Notes under the pieces: model-generated
What the model was told of the DNA's origin: nothing
Databases searched by the model: none
Seen by the model: the letters and a program-made list of their open reading frames with translations, nothing else
Made by a program: the position numbers and the translations under genes
Assembly: GCF_000226095.1 (NCBI RefSeq)
Contig: NC_016472.1
Coordinates: forward strand, 3,596,001-3,660,000
From: Thermothelomyces thermophilus ATCC 42464
Taxonomy: Eukaryota > Ascomycota > Sordariomycetes > Sordariales > Chaetomiaceae
DNA: 64,000 nucleotides
Direction of reading: 5' to 3'
In this document: positions 56,219 through 64,000 of the stretch, piece by piece
Position numbering within the stretch: position 1 is the first letter of the stretch
How the letters are laid out: each line of letters begins with the position of its first letter

Positions 56219-58080
56219 GTTTGTGGTTGTGCTCTTTGTTCGCACTCAGGGGCTGTCGGGTTGTCGCACGAGTATCCCTACTAGCCTCATCCGAAATGCT
56301 GCGCAGCGCCCACTTATAGATAGGGGTCAGGTAAGGTCGCAGCGGAGAAAGTCGGATGCTTCTTTGCTGCAAGCGCCTTGCCGGCCCAGGAACGGTGAAA
56401 TTCACTTGCAATAGAGGCTGATCGCTCGGGCGAAAAAAAGCCGTGTTGTATCAAAATAATTCGCGACGGCCAGAGACGGACATAAGAGAAGCACGGCAGG
56501 TTCGGGGTGGCAAGCGGGCACAGAGCCCCTTATTAAGGCCGGTCTGTCCGTTTAACTAAGTAGACCTTGGGCAGGTAAAAATAAGCTACCTGCATGGGCA
56601 GGTCGATATCTCTCGCCCAACGCCCCATTTCAGCTACCCGACCACGGCCAACAAGAATCATCAGGGCAGCTCGCCGGATTAATAAGTGGGTTCGTCAGCA
56701 TCTGGGCAATCAGCCTCCAGAGCCGCTGATCGCGGCAAACCATGTTCCCACCATTTGCATGTTGCACGCTGCGGCACGGCCTGGCAGCCCGACAGTTATC
56801 AAGGCAGAAAAAAAGAAACAAAAATTCCTAGAGCAGGGTAGGGGTGGGTGGACAGTGGAAGCGAGAGGGGCCAGGCGGGAGCGGGGAAAGGGCTTCCTCA
56901 TGCTCAGTCAGGGTGGTGAGCGGAGCGGATGGAGGTGAGGATGGGCTGAGAGCTACTGAAATAGCTTGGTTTCATGGCAGATCGAGGCCCCAAATCGGTC
57001 GATTCCGGCCCGCATCTGGCAGATGGCCTCCGCCCGGGTGGACAAGCCAGGAGCAAGATCGGGCCACCCTTGAACCACGCCGAGAACACCAGCGTTGCAA
57101 TCCCGGGACGAGGGTGCCGCGTTGTCTGCAGCCATCGCCGCTTTATCGCATTCTCCGCTCCCCCTTTTTTTTTTATTTTTTTTATTTTTTTTTTTTTATT
57201 TTTATTCGTTCTCTGTTATAGTTGCACACTGCCACACCCTTCCTGTCCGGTCGAGATGACCAACTTCTCTGTGCGTATATGCAGGTATGCGTGTTGCCAG
57301 GCATGGTAATTATTACAGCGTATCGTAAGTAAGTACGGATTAATTTGTAATCCATACTTGCTGTCATAAGCCTTCAGGAAGAGCGGCGAAATGGTATGCC
57401 CGAGCGTCTTACGACCGCGGTGGCGTCGGTCGAATGATCCGTATAGCTCTTGGTTTAGCCCAGGTTATTCGGAGTTTGAAATATCTGCCCTTTCGGACTT
57501 TTCCAGTCGCCAGCTGAATTTCCAGCCGCCACCGAGCAGTTGAGCATTAGGAGTCGCTCATGAGGTTCTCTGCCGCGCGCACCCCAATACTTTAATGGAA
57601 ACAAATCCGTCTGATCGAGATCGAAAAGGGCCTAGTAATTTATTTTAGCGCGTTGAAAACTGCAAACCTTACCTGGTACCTACAACATTGGTGCATAATC
57701 CGTACACACAGTATTACCAACCTGCGGGCTGTGACGAGGAAGCCCGACTCGTGGAGAGTTTATTAGGAAAAGAAAAGTTCCGGGCTCGGGCTGGGTCCGT
57801 GACCGAACCGAGCAAACCTACCGCTGCACGCATAACCCTAACCCTAATTAGGTATGTTCAAGGTACTTAGCTACCCTTGTGGGGCAACCTGTATGCCGAG
57901 CTCATTCTTTCTCTTCCCATGTTCCAGACTTCTCTTCCTTCCCGTGACCAAGAGTGGTCGCGTCTACTCCGTTTTCTTGCCTGGGTATCCGTGACCGGGA
58001 GAATCTCGACGGAACAGGGGATAACTACGTCACCCCGTCGCTAGATCCCGGTGTTGGACCGACCTAACAGGCCATAATTG
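56219..58080. promoter_or_regulatory. Intergenic interval between the hypothetical gene and MSH1
   Basis: 1.86 kb between divergent ATGs. Contains a poly-T/TTTA tract (57164-57206), inverted TACGGATTAATTTGTAATCC (about 57334-57353), and two telomere-type repeats at 57834-57847 (separate entry) about 230 bp upstream of MSH1. Several 60-125-codon frames overlap one another and have no domain; none is called. Confidence 0.55.
57834..57847 (+). promoter_or_regulatory. Interstitial telomere-like box AACCCTAACCCTAA
   Basis: Two full CCCTAA telomeric units lie upstream of MSH1 (ATG 58081). In fungi and plants such telo-boxes are bound by Rap1/TRF-Myb-like factors and are common at ribosomal and replication genes. 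The function here is inferred. Confidence 0.55.
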
Positions 58081-61000
58081 ATGCTGTGGCCGCGCTCGAA
58101 GCCGGTCCCGCGGCTCCGAATCGCGCGTCTGGGCCCTTCTGGATCACTCCCGCGGTCTGGTCCCGCCACCGTCGGGCGCTCTGGCACGCCGACTGCAACT
58201 ACGGCCTCAATCCTGCTCCCACCTGACGGCCATCGTGGCTTCGCTAGCCTGCTCGGCGCTCGATTCCGCTCGCGGCCACCATCCCCGCAGCTGGACCAGG
58301 TTCGCGGCAAGAAGACGAGGACGGTGGTCAAGTTGGACGAGTTGCCCCAAGGCTTTGTCGCACCATCAGAGCCGCTCCCTCCCGACGAGGATGAGCCCGC
58401 ATACCCAACCGTGGTGCTGCAGGCGCGCCGCAACATGCAAAAGTTTGACAATTGCGTGCTGCTCACGCGCGTCGGCGGCTTCTACGAGTTGTATCTGGAC
58501 CAGGCCGAAGAGTATGGCCCTCTCCTCAACCTCAAGGTAGCCCAGAAAAAGACGAGCGTCGGCCCAGTCCCAATGGTATTGTCCCGCGTCCGCACCATGC
58601 CGCCGTTCTTTGTTGATCTATTTTGTGGTCTGATGGGTTCTGTTGTTCCCAGGCCGGATTCCCCTTCTTCCAGCTGGACCGTTTCCTCAAGATACTCGTC
58701 CAGGACTTCAATCGCCACGTAGCCATTGCCGAGGAATTCCCAAATGACCCTTCGGAGAAGGTCAAGTCCGGCGGTCTGATGCACAATCGCAAGGTAACCC
58801 GTATCGTCACGCCGGGCACCCTGATCGACGAGAACTTCATGGATCCCTATGCACCCAACTATGTCATGGCCATCTACCTGCCCGACCCGGTGGCGTCGGA
58901 TCATGTGAGCCACCGAGACGGCCCACGTCCCACGGCAGCGTCAGAGCCCGCCATTGAAGCCCCGGCCCGGCTGGGCCTGGCGTGGCTGGATCTGTCAACG
59001 GGCTGCTTCTTCACCCAGCCCACCACGCTCCCCGCGCTCGGCTCCGTCCTTTCTCGGGAAGCTCCGCGGGAGATAGTCCTTGACAAGGTGCTAGAGTCTG
59101 ATCAGAACCATTCGCTCTTGTCTGTCCTCCGGGAGGAGAGGTACCCCGTGACATACTCGGCCCGGGGGGAGCTGAGGCAGCTTTCCGACTGGGCGCCGAT
59201 GCTGGAGTCGGAGATACCCGCCCAAACAGTCGAAAACTTCACAGACTGCGAAGTGCAAGCGGGGAATATCCTGCTGAACTACGTCATGGACCGCCTTCAG
59301 GGGTTGAGCGTGAAGCTGCAGCCGCCCATGCGTCACGAGAGCATGCATATCATGAATATTGACAAGAACACCATGCGCTCCCTGGAAATCAAGCAGACTA
59401 TCAGGGACGGCGCCTTCAGGGGAAGCTTACTGCATGCTATCAGAAGAACAGTGACCAAGAGTGGAGCCAGGCTTCTCAACGAGTGGCTCAGTACGTCGCA
59501 CTTTCTAATGGAGGGCCGGGATCCTGGGCTGACCTTCCACAGGCGCTCCGTCAACTTCGCTAGAGGTCATCAACTTCCGGCTAGATCTAGTCTCCCGCTT
59601 CATCCAAGATGAGGACCTCCGAGACGCCATCGTCGTCCTCCTTCGCAGAAGTCATGATTCTCAGCGTCTCTCTCAGAAGTTCGCGCTCAACCGGGGTGAC
59701 GCAGACGACCTCCTACGTCTGGCCAACACCATCAAGGCCACAGAAGACATAGTCAATCTTTTGAAGACGGCCGTTCGATCCCAGACGGCCGGCGGGCCAG
59801 AGAAAGACTGCCTCTCCGCCATGGTGGATCGCATCAGCCTCGACCAGCCCCTGAAACTCGCCAAACAGATCCGCGACGCCATCGACGAGGAAGGGCTGGT
59901 CCAGCAGCACGAGATTGAGGACAGCAACGCAGGCGAGATGATGGCGCTCGCCCAGGAGATCGTCAAGACCGAAGGGACCGAACAAGACAGCACGATCCTC
60001 CCCAAGGGAGCCGCGGCCAAGACGGCCAGGAAGAAGACCGCCTCCATCCGGGACCACTACGGCGAGGACAATGAAGTCTGGATCATGAAACCCGGCGCCT
60101 CGGCCCTTCTCTCGCGCCTGCACGGCCAGCTCGCCGCTCTCCGTCAGGAGAAGGACCAGCTGACCGAGACCCTCCGCGCGCGCCTCAACGCAGCCTCCCT
60201 CACCCTCCGCTGGACGCCCGGCCTAGGCCACATCTGCCACGTCAAGGGCAAGGATGCGCGGAGCGCCCCGTCTAGCGGTAGCGACTCGGGGCCGTTCCGT
60301 ACCCTCTCATCCAGCCGGTCGACGCGCTCCTTCCACCAGCCCGAATGGACTGTCCTCGGCGAGGCCCTCGACAAGCTCCGCCTCCAGATCCGCGGCGAGG
60401 AGCAGCGCGTGTTCGCCTCGCTGCGTGCTCGCGTGGTCAAGAACCTCGTCAAGCTGCGGCGCAACGCCCTCGTGCTCGACGAGCTCGACATCGCCACCTC
60501 CTTTGCCCGCCTCGCTGTCGAGCAGCGCCTCGTCCGGCCCATCCTGACCAACACCCGGCAGACCATTATCGTCGGCGGGCGGCATCCGACCGTCGAAGGC
60601 GGGCTGGCCGAGCAAGGGCGGACGTTTCAGAAGAACGATCTCTTCCTCGGCGCCGCCGCACCATCGGGGGTAGGCCAACAACAACAACAACAACAAGAAG
60701 GGCAGCAAGACGCGGGAGGGCATGGCCGTGTCTGGCTCATCACCGGTCCCAACATGGCGGGCAAATCGACCTTCCTGCGACAGAATGCACTCATCACCAT
60801 CCTGGCGCAGATCGGGTGCTACGTGCCGGCCGACTATGCCTCCGTCGGGATCGTCGACGCCATCTTCAGCCGGGTCGGGTCGGCGGACAACCTGTTCCAG
60901 GACCAGAGCACCTTCATGGTGGAGATGCTCGAGACGGCCGCCATTCTGCGGCAGGCGACGCCGCGATCTCTCGTCATCATGGACGAGGTCGGTCGCGGAA

Positions 61001-61398
61001 CGACGCCCGAGGATGGCACGGCCGTCGCCTTCGCCGCACTACACCACTTAGTGCGAGTCAACAAGTGCCGCGCTCTATTCGCGACGCATTTCCACGGCAT
61101 CGCAGACTTGGTGGGAAAAGAGGGCTTGGGGATCGCAAACGGGGGTCCTGACGGGACGGTTGACACGTACTGTACGGACGTGGAAGAGGATGAGCAGGGT
61201 GGGTTTGTCTACGTTCACAAGCTGCGCAAGGGAGTCAATAGGCAAAGTCACGCACTCAAGGTAGCACGGCTGGCTGGGCTTCCAGAACAGGCGGTACAGG
61301 TCGCCCAGCAGGTGTTGCAGGAATCAGGCGTCGAGATATCACTGAGAAAGGGCGAGCCCGCAATGGCTGCGTCATCAGCAGCAGCAGTGGTAGGATGA
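58081..61398 (+). CDS. MSH1: Mitochondrial DNA mismatch repair protein MSH1 (MutS homologue)
   Basis: Three exons, 58081-58575, 58653-59490 and 59543-61398 (1062 aa). Introns of 77 and 52 nt; the second has a GGGCTGAC branch. The N-terminus is arginine-rich without acidic residues (MLWPRSKPVPRLRIARLG), a probable mitochondrial presequence. The mismatch-recognition domain has GGFYELYLDQAEEYG (about 133-147), the F-x-E motif. Connector and lever parts follow (RLGLAWLDLSTGCFF, NYVMDRLQ, MRSLEIKQTIRDG, SGARLLNEWLS-APSTSLEVI across intron 2). The ATPase has Walker A GPNMAGKST (about 846), the SADNLFQDQSTFMVEM signature, Walker B VIMDEVGRGT (about 923) and the ATHFH histidine. A glutamine run (QQQQQQQEGQQ) lies just before the ATPase domain. 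MutS homologues of this class maintain mitochondrial DNA. The gene is convergent with RPP0. Confidence 0.95.
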
Positions 61399-61810
61399 TT
61401 CGGGAGATGGGGGGACTTCACTGTATATTTAATCAGCCTCGATACCCCATAGAATGAATGCATGTATCTCTTATCAAGGAGAGGAAGATGTGCCTCATAA
61501 GTTGTGATGGGTTTGTCATCAAGGGTGTTCAGGGTTAAAAAGCTCTTTGATCATTTTGCATAATCATCGACAGGTCGGAGGATCGGAAAAGGGAAGAGAA
61601 GGACTAACCTGAGCAGACACAATGGGAGGGTAACACCTGTCAAAGCACATGCGATGGCAAAAAGCACGTCCAGGATGTTGACCATCAGACAGGAAATGTT
61701 TTATTTGAGCAGCAACCGGTCTATGTAGCCATGGATGAAGGTCCAGCGAGCCTCTGCCTGACCACAACCAAGATTGCCAGCCCATCAACATCGTCATCGG
61801 GTCAGGGTAT
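61399..61810. other. Convergent 3' intergenic region, MSH1/RPP0
   Basis: 412 bases between two stops. No gene is seen. The minus-strand frame that runs on from P0 exon 2 across this region is intron/3' UTR read-through, not coding. Confidence 0.6.
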
Positions 61811-61817
61811 TTAGTCG
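61811..61817 (-). other. RPP0: Seven-nucleotide terminal coding exon of RPP0
   Basis: Finishes the Phe codon, then encodes Asp and the TAA stop. The preceding intron is 61818-61870 (53 nt) with a GTTCGT donor, CTAAC branch and TAG acceptor. Without it the conserved GLFD stalk tail would be lost. Confidence 0.88.
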
Positions 61818-62938
61818 CTATTGGCCACGTTAGCACTTGATTCGTCGGACGGAGGAGCAGGTTCACGAACAAGAGACCGCCGAAGCCCTCGTCCTCGGAG
61901 TCCTCCTTCTCAGACTCCTCCTTCTTCTCCTCAACCTTGGTCTCGGTAGCAGCGGCCTGAGCGACAGGAGCAGCAGCCGCGTACGCCTCGGGGTTGGCGA
62001 TGCGGTCCTTGAGCTCCTCAATCTCGGGCCAAGAATATTCGGTCTCGACGGCGATGGCCAGGACCTTCTTGTAGGCGTTGACAACCGAGTGAATGACGGA
62101 CGGGAGGGTCGGGAAGTTGAGGGCCAGCGAGATGGCGGCAACAGTGTTGATGGCCGACGAGAAAGACTTCAGAAGCTGCTCCTCGCCGACGTCGAGAACG
62201 CTCGCGGGGAAGGTGTTGCCGTGGTCGTAGACCTGGGCGATGCCCATGCCGTAGGTGAAGGGAGAGATGTTGAGCATGTTGAGCAGGGTAGCCTCGGAGG
62301 GGCCGACCTTGGCACCGGCCTCGACGAGCTTGAGGTCGCTCGTGATTTCAATGGTACCACGGGCGATCTTAGTCGGGACGCCGAGGGCCTGGAAGAAGGA
62401 AGTCTTGCCGGGTTCCATGCCGGTGTTGCCAGCAGGCACCCACACGTCGACCGGGGCAATAGCGCCGGCACGGGCGGGGGCGGCGACCTTGTTGGCCAGG
62501 ATCTTGTCACGGACCTCCTTAAGGTCACCGTTGGTGAAGACGAAGCCGATGTTGCCCTTGACGAACGGCAGCAGGCGCTCGTACTCGGGGGCGTCGGCGA
62601 TGAAGGTCTTGAGCGCACGGCGGACCTGTTACATGATGCAACGGTCAGAATCGTGCGAACGACCGAGGCGGCAAAACCGGGGAGCATAAGGGGGCAAAAA
62701 AAAAAAAAAAAAGAAAAGAAAAAGAAGAAAAAGAAGATAGCGTGAGGGCCCAGAATCTGCTTACCATGGTGTTCTTGCCCATCAGGACAACGCCAGTACC
62801 ACGGAGGGCCTGGCGAATCTCGTGCATCTGCTGCGACGAGACATTGTCGACCGAGACGATGAAGATGGAGTGGTACTCCTCCAACAAGCCCTTCAGCTTG
62901 TCGAAGTAGCCGGCCTTGTTTCCTGATTTGCCCCCCAT
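61811..62938 (-). CDS. RPP0: 60S acidic ribosomal protein P0
   Basis: Three exons, 62938-62765, 62625-61871 and 61817-61811 (311 aa, the normal P0 length). P0 anchors the ribosomal stalk (P1/P2 dimers) on the GTPase-associated centre of the 60S subunit. Blocks seen: [21 protein letters not shown], the RALRGTG-type VVLMGKNTM at the exon 1 end, [42 protein letters not shown], and an Ala-rich hinge followed by [20 protein letters not shown]. Exon 2 continues open beyond this into an unrelated sequence; splicing from GTTCGT (61870) to TAG (61818), with a GTGCTAACG branch, adds only C-GAC-TAA and restores the expected GFGGLFD C-terminus. The first intron (139 nt) carries a 17-A run on the plus strand. 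A telo-box lies upstream. Confidence 0.96.
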
Positions 62939-63101
62939 ATCTTCTTTTGTTTATGAAGGCAGGATGTTTAAGGGCGATGGTTTTGTAATTGAGGAAACAA
63001 GAGTTGAGAGGTCGCGAGGTTGCTTGCAAAAGTTTCCTGAAGCAGAATGGAGGTTCGGAATTTCACACAATTGCCCTGCGGCTGCTGTGGGGGTTGTCGC
63101 G

Positions 63102-63111
63102 TAGGGTTAGG
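63102..63111. promoter_or_regulatory. Telo-box TAGGGTTAGG upstream of RPP0
   Basis: One and a half telomeric repeats about 165 bp upstream of the P0 ATG (reads CCTAACCCTA on the P0 strand). Telo-boxes are a known promoter element of ribosomal protein genes in several eukaryotic groups. The role here is inferred from position. Confidence 0.6.
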
Positions 63112-63531
63112 TGGGTCGACCAATAAGGGGTGCGAGTGCGGATTACTATGCAGGCCCACTCCTCGCGTGGAGCTCAGAGGCCAGCTTTAGAAGATGTGGC
63201 TCAGTCAAGCCTGCCGTCGTCAGACATCCGCCGTACTAGTAAGTTACCGAAGTGTTTGACGTTGAGAAAGAACGGCCCTGAGAACCGTGCAAGGAACGTG
63301 AAGGGAAGACAGCTGGAAAACTACATGCCGAATCTTAAGATGCGTGGAAATCAATTTATTCTAGATCTTAATATCATCAAGTTCTCCCTTCTCCCAGCCA
63401 TACCCGTTGCCTTGAGAGAGACAGCCACATGTGGCTTGATTACAACAAATTTCTTACCATAGTACAAGTCGAGCACAACTACTGCCGCATTCACTCAGTC
63501 GCTCAGTTGAAACATTGAGCGCAAGTCGGGG

Positions 63532-63589
63532 GTATGTTCACTTCCTTGCCTCGTGGTTTACTAAAGAACTCTCAACTAACTTCCTACAG
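63532..63589 (+). other. Probable 5' UTR intron of the TRM82-like gene
   Basis: GTATGT donor, CAACTAAC branch region and CTACAG acceptor make a 58-nt intron of the usual size, upstream of both the uORF and the main ATG. Confidence 0.6.
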
Positions 63590-63598
63590 TGTGCACTG

Positions 63599-63751
63599 AT
63601 GAGAAAACCACACCTCAGCCCTAAGTTCCGGTTTCGCAGTTCTCTCGTTGCATCATCACCTAATCCGTCTTCTCAGGATCCGTCTTCTCAGGATCCGTCT
63701 TCTCAGGATCCGTCTTCTCAGAATCCGTCTTCTGAGGCCCAGCATCCATGA
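63599..63751 (+). CDS. Upstream ORF with PSSQD repeats, overlapping the TRM82-like start
   Basis: A 50-codon ATG-initiated frame. It encodes MRKPHLSPKF, then repeated PSSQD units from the 15-bp tandem repeat, and ends with a TGA that overlaps the downstream ATG in ATGA (63748-63751). It may be a regulatory uORF rather than a protein gene. No similarity is recognised. Confidence 0.4.
   Translation: MRKPHLSPKFRFRSSLVASSPNPSSQDPSSQDPSSQDPSSQNPSSEAQHP
63664..63738. repeat. 15-bp tandem repeat TCCGTCTTCTCAGGA x 5
   Basis: Three perfect units and two variants. The unit length is a multiple of three, so it reads as an in-frame PSSQD peptide repeat in the upstream ORF. It ends 9 bases before the TRM82-like ATG. 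Confidence 0.9.
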
Positions 63752-64000
63752 TGATCCTCCCCTTTCACCTCGTCAAGGTTTGCGGTGGCGTCATCTTCGC
63801 CGCACAGGGGTGCGACATCCACTCCTTCAACTCAGACTTCAAGCACATCTCAACATGGAAGTACCCGGTCCAAAACCCCAATGAGTCGAGCGGCGCGTCA
63901 AAAGATGCTCCTCAAGACTCACCGGCGCCAGAGGAGCCGCCTACCAAGCGGAGGAAAGTCGAGTCTGGGGCTGGTTCGGAAGCATCCGTTAAGGACCTTG
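63748..64000 (+). CDS. TRM82-like tRNA (guanine-N7) methyltransferase subunit, N-terminal part
   Basis: Partial: the frame is open from ATG at 63748 to the window end (84 residues). The first strands, FHLVKVCGGVIFAAQGCDIHSF and TWKYPVQ, match my memory of fungal TRM82, the WD40 partner that stabilises TRM8 for m7G46 formation in tRNA. A disordered acidic/proline linker and a nuclear localisation-like PTKRRKVE follow, as usual for this family. The WD repeats themselves lie beyond the window, so the call rests on the N-terminus only. Two adjacent ATGs (63748 and 63751) are possible starts; an in-frame TGA further upstream excludes an extension. Confidence 0.7.
   Translation, partial: MMILPFHLVKVCGGVIFAAQGCDIHSFNSDFKHISTWKYPVQNPNESSGASKDAPQDSPAPEEPPTKRRKVESGAGSEASVKDL

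Larger units (their letters stand above)
62939..63747. promoter_or_regulatory. Divergent promoter region, RPP0 and the TRM82-like gene
   Basis: 809 bases. Near the RPP0 side is a telo-box (63102-63111). On the TRM82 side are a likely 5' UTR intron (63532-63589), an upstream ORF (63599-63751) and a 15-bp tandem repeat (63664-63738), each listed separately. A 110-codon plus-strand frame (63130-63462) has no recognisable similarity and is not called. Confidence 0.6.

Noticed and set aside
61564-61870. Long C-terminal extension of P0 (read-through of exon 2)
   Set aside because: The extension replaces the universally conserved stalk tail; a normal intron with CTAAC branch restores it.
28165-64000. 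tRNA or 5S rRNA genes in the gene-rich half
   Set aside because: I looked for B-box-like GGTTCGANNCC and for 5S core words in intergenic parts and found none convincing; a covariance-model scan would settle it.

Overview
The window is nuclear DNA of a filamentous ascomycete, most likely a Sordariomycete. The signs are short introns of about 50-140 nt with CTRAC branch sites, GC-rich coding sequence, housekeeping genes of fungal type, and a large block damaged in the style of repeat-induced point mutation (RIP): CA/TG turned into TA, and CAG/TGG codons turned into stops. The species cannot be named from the sequence alone.

Region 1 (1 to about 28.2 kb) is AT-rich and holds no intact gene. In order it contains: a RIP-damaged Ty3/gypsy pol remnant (1-3.85 kb, minus strand); a GC-richer tract with a degenerate C-rich minisatellite (4.1-4.95 kb); a 2.5-kb RIP-mutated fragment of the large-subunit (28S) rRNA gene on the minus strand (5.2-7.69 kb); and a tandem pile of Ty3/gypsy chromovirus copies, all minus strand, in which five LTRs bracket four internal segments (7.70-26.99 kb). 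A LINE (Tad1-like) ORF2 tail and a reverse-oriented solo LTR close the block. The rRNA fragment plus the minisatellite downstream of its 3' end look like a displaced rDNA unit (28S plus intergenic spacer) that was caught by RIP and then interrupted by retroelements.

Region 2 (28.2-64 kb) is ordinary gene-rich euchromatin, about one gene per 3 kb. In order: a WSC-domain surface protein (+); REV1 translesion polymerase (-); RED/IK-like splicing factor (+); a uridine/inosine nucleoside hydrolase (+); an ENV7/STK16-type kinase (-); a CAP-Gly microtubule plus-end protein (-); an unrecognised membrane-anchored helical protein (-); NOP14 (+); vacuolar alpha-mannosidase AMS1 (-); a low-complexity hypothetical protein (-); mitochondrial mismatch repair protein MSH1 (+); ribosomal stalk protein P0 (-); and the 5' end of a TRM82-like tRNA methyltransferase subunit (+, cut by the window edge). 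Exon-intron structures were built by hand, and all give an in-frame total length. There is no biosynthetic cluster. Three themes recur: DNA damage and repair (REV1, MSH1), ribosome and tRNA production (NOP14, P0, TRM82) and vesicle/vacuole/cytoskeleton functions (ENV7-like, CAP-Gly, AMS1). Divergent pairs such as REV1/RED, unknown/NOP14 and P0/TRM82 share short promoters.

Points most worth a second look: the RIP-mutated 28S rDNA next to an LTR-sharing chromovirus array; an antisense reading frame kept between pol and the 3' LTR of those elements; a 7-nt terminal coding exon in the P0 gene; an upstream ORF with PSSQD repeats whose stop overlaps the TRM82 start; and telomere-like boxes upstream of P0 and MSH1.
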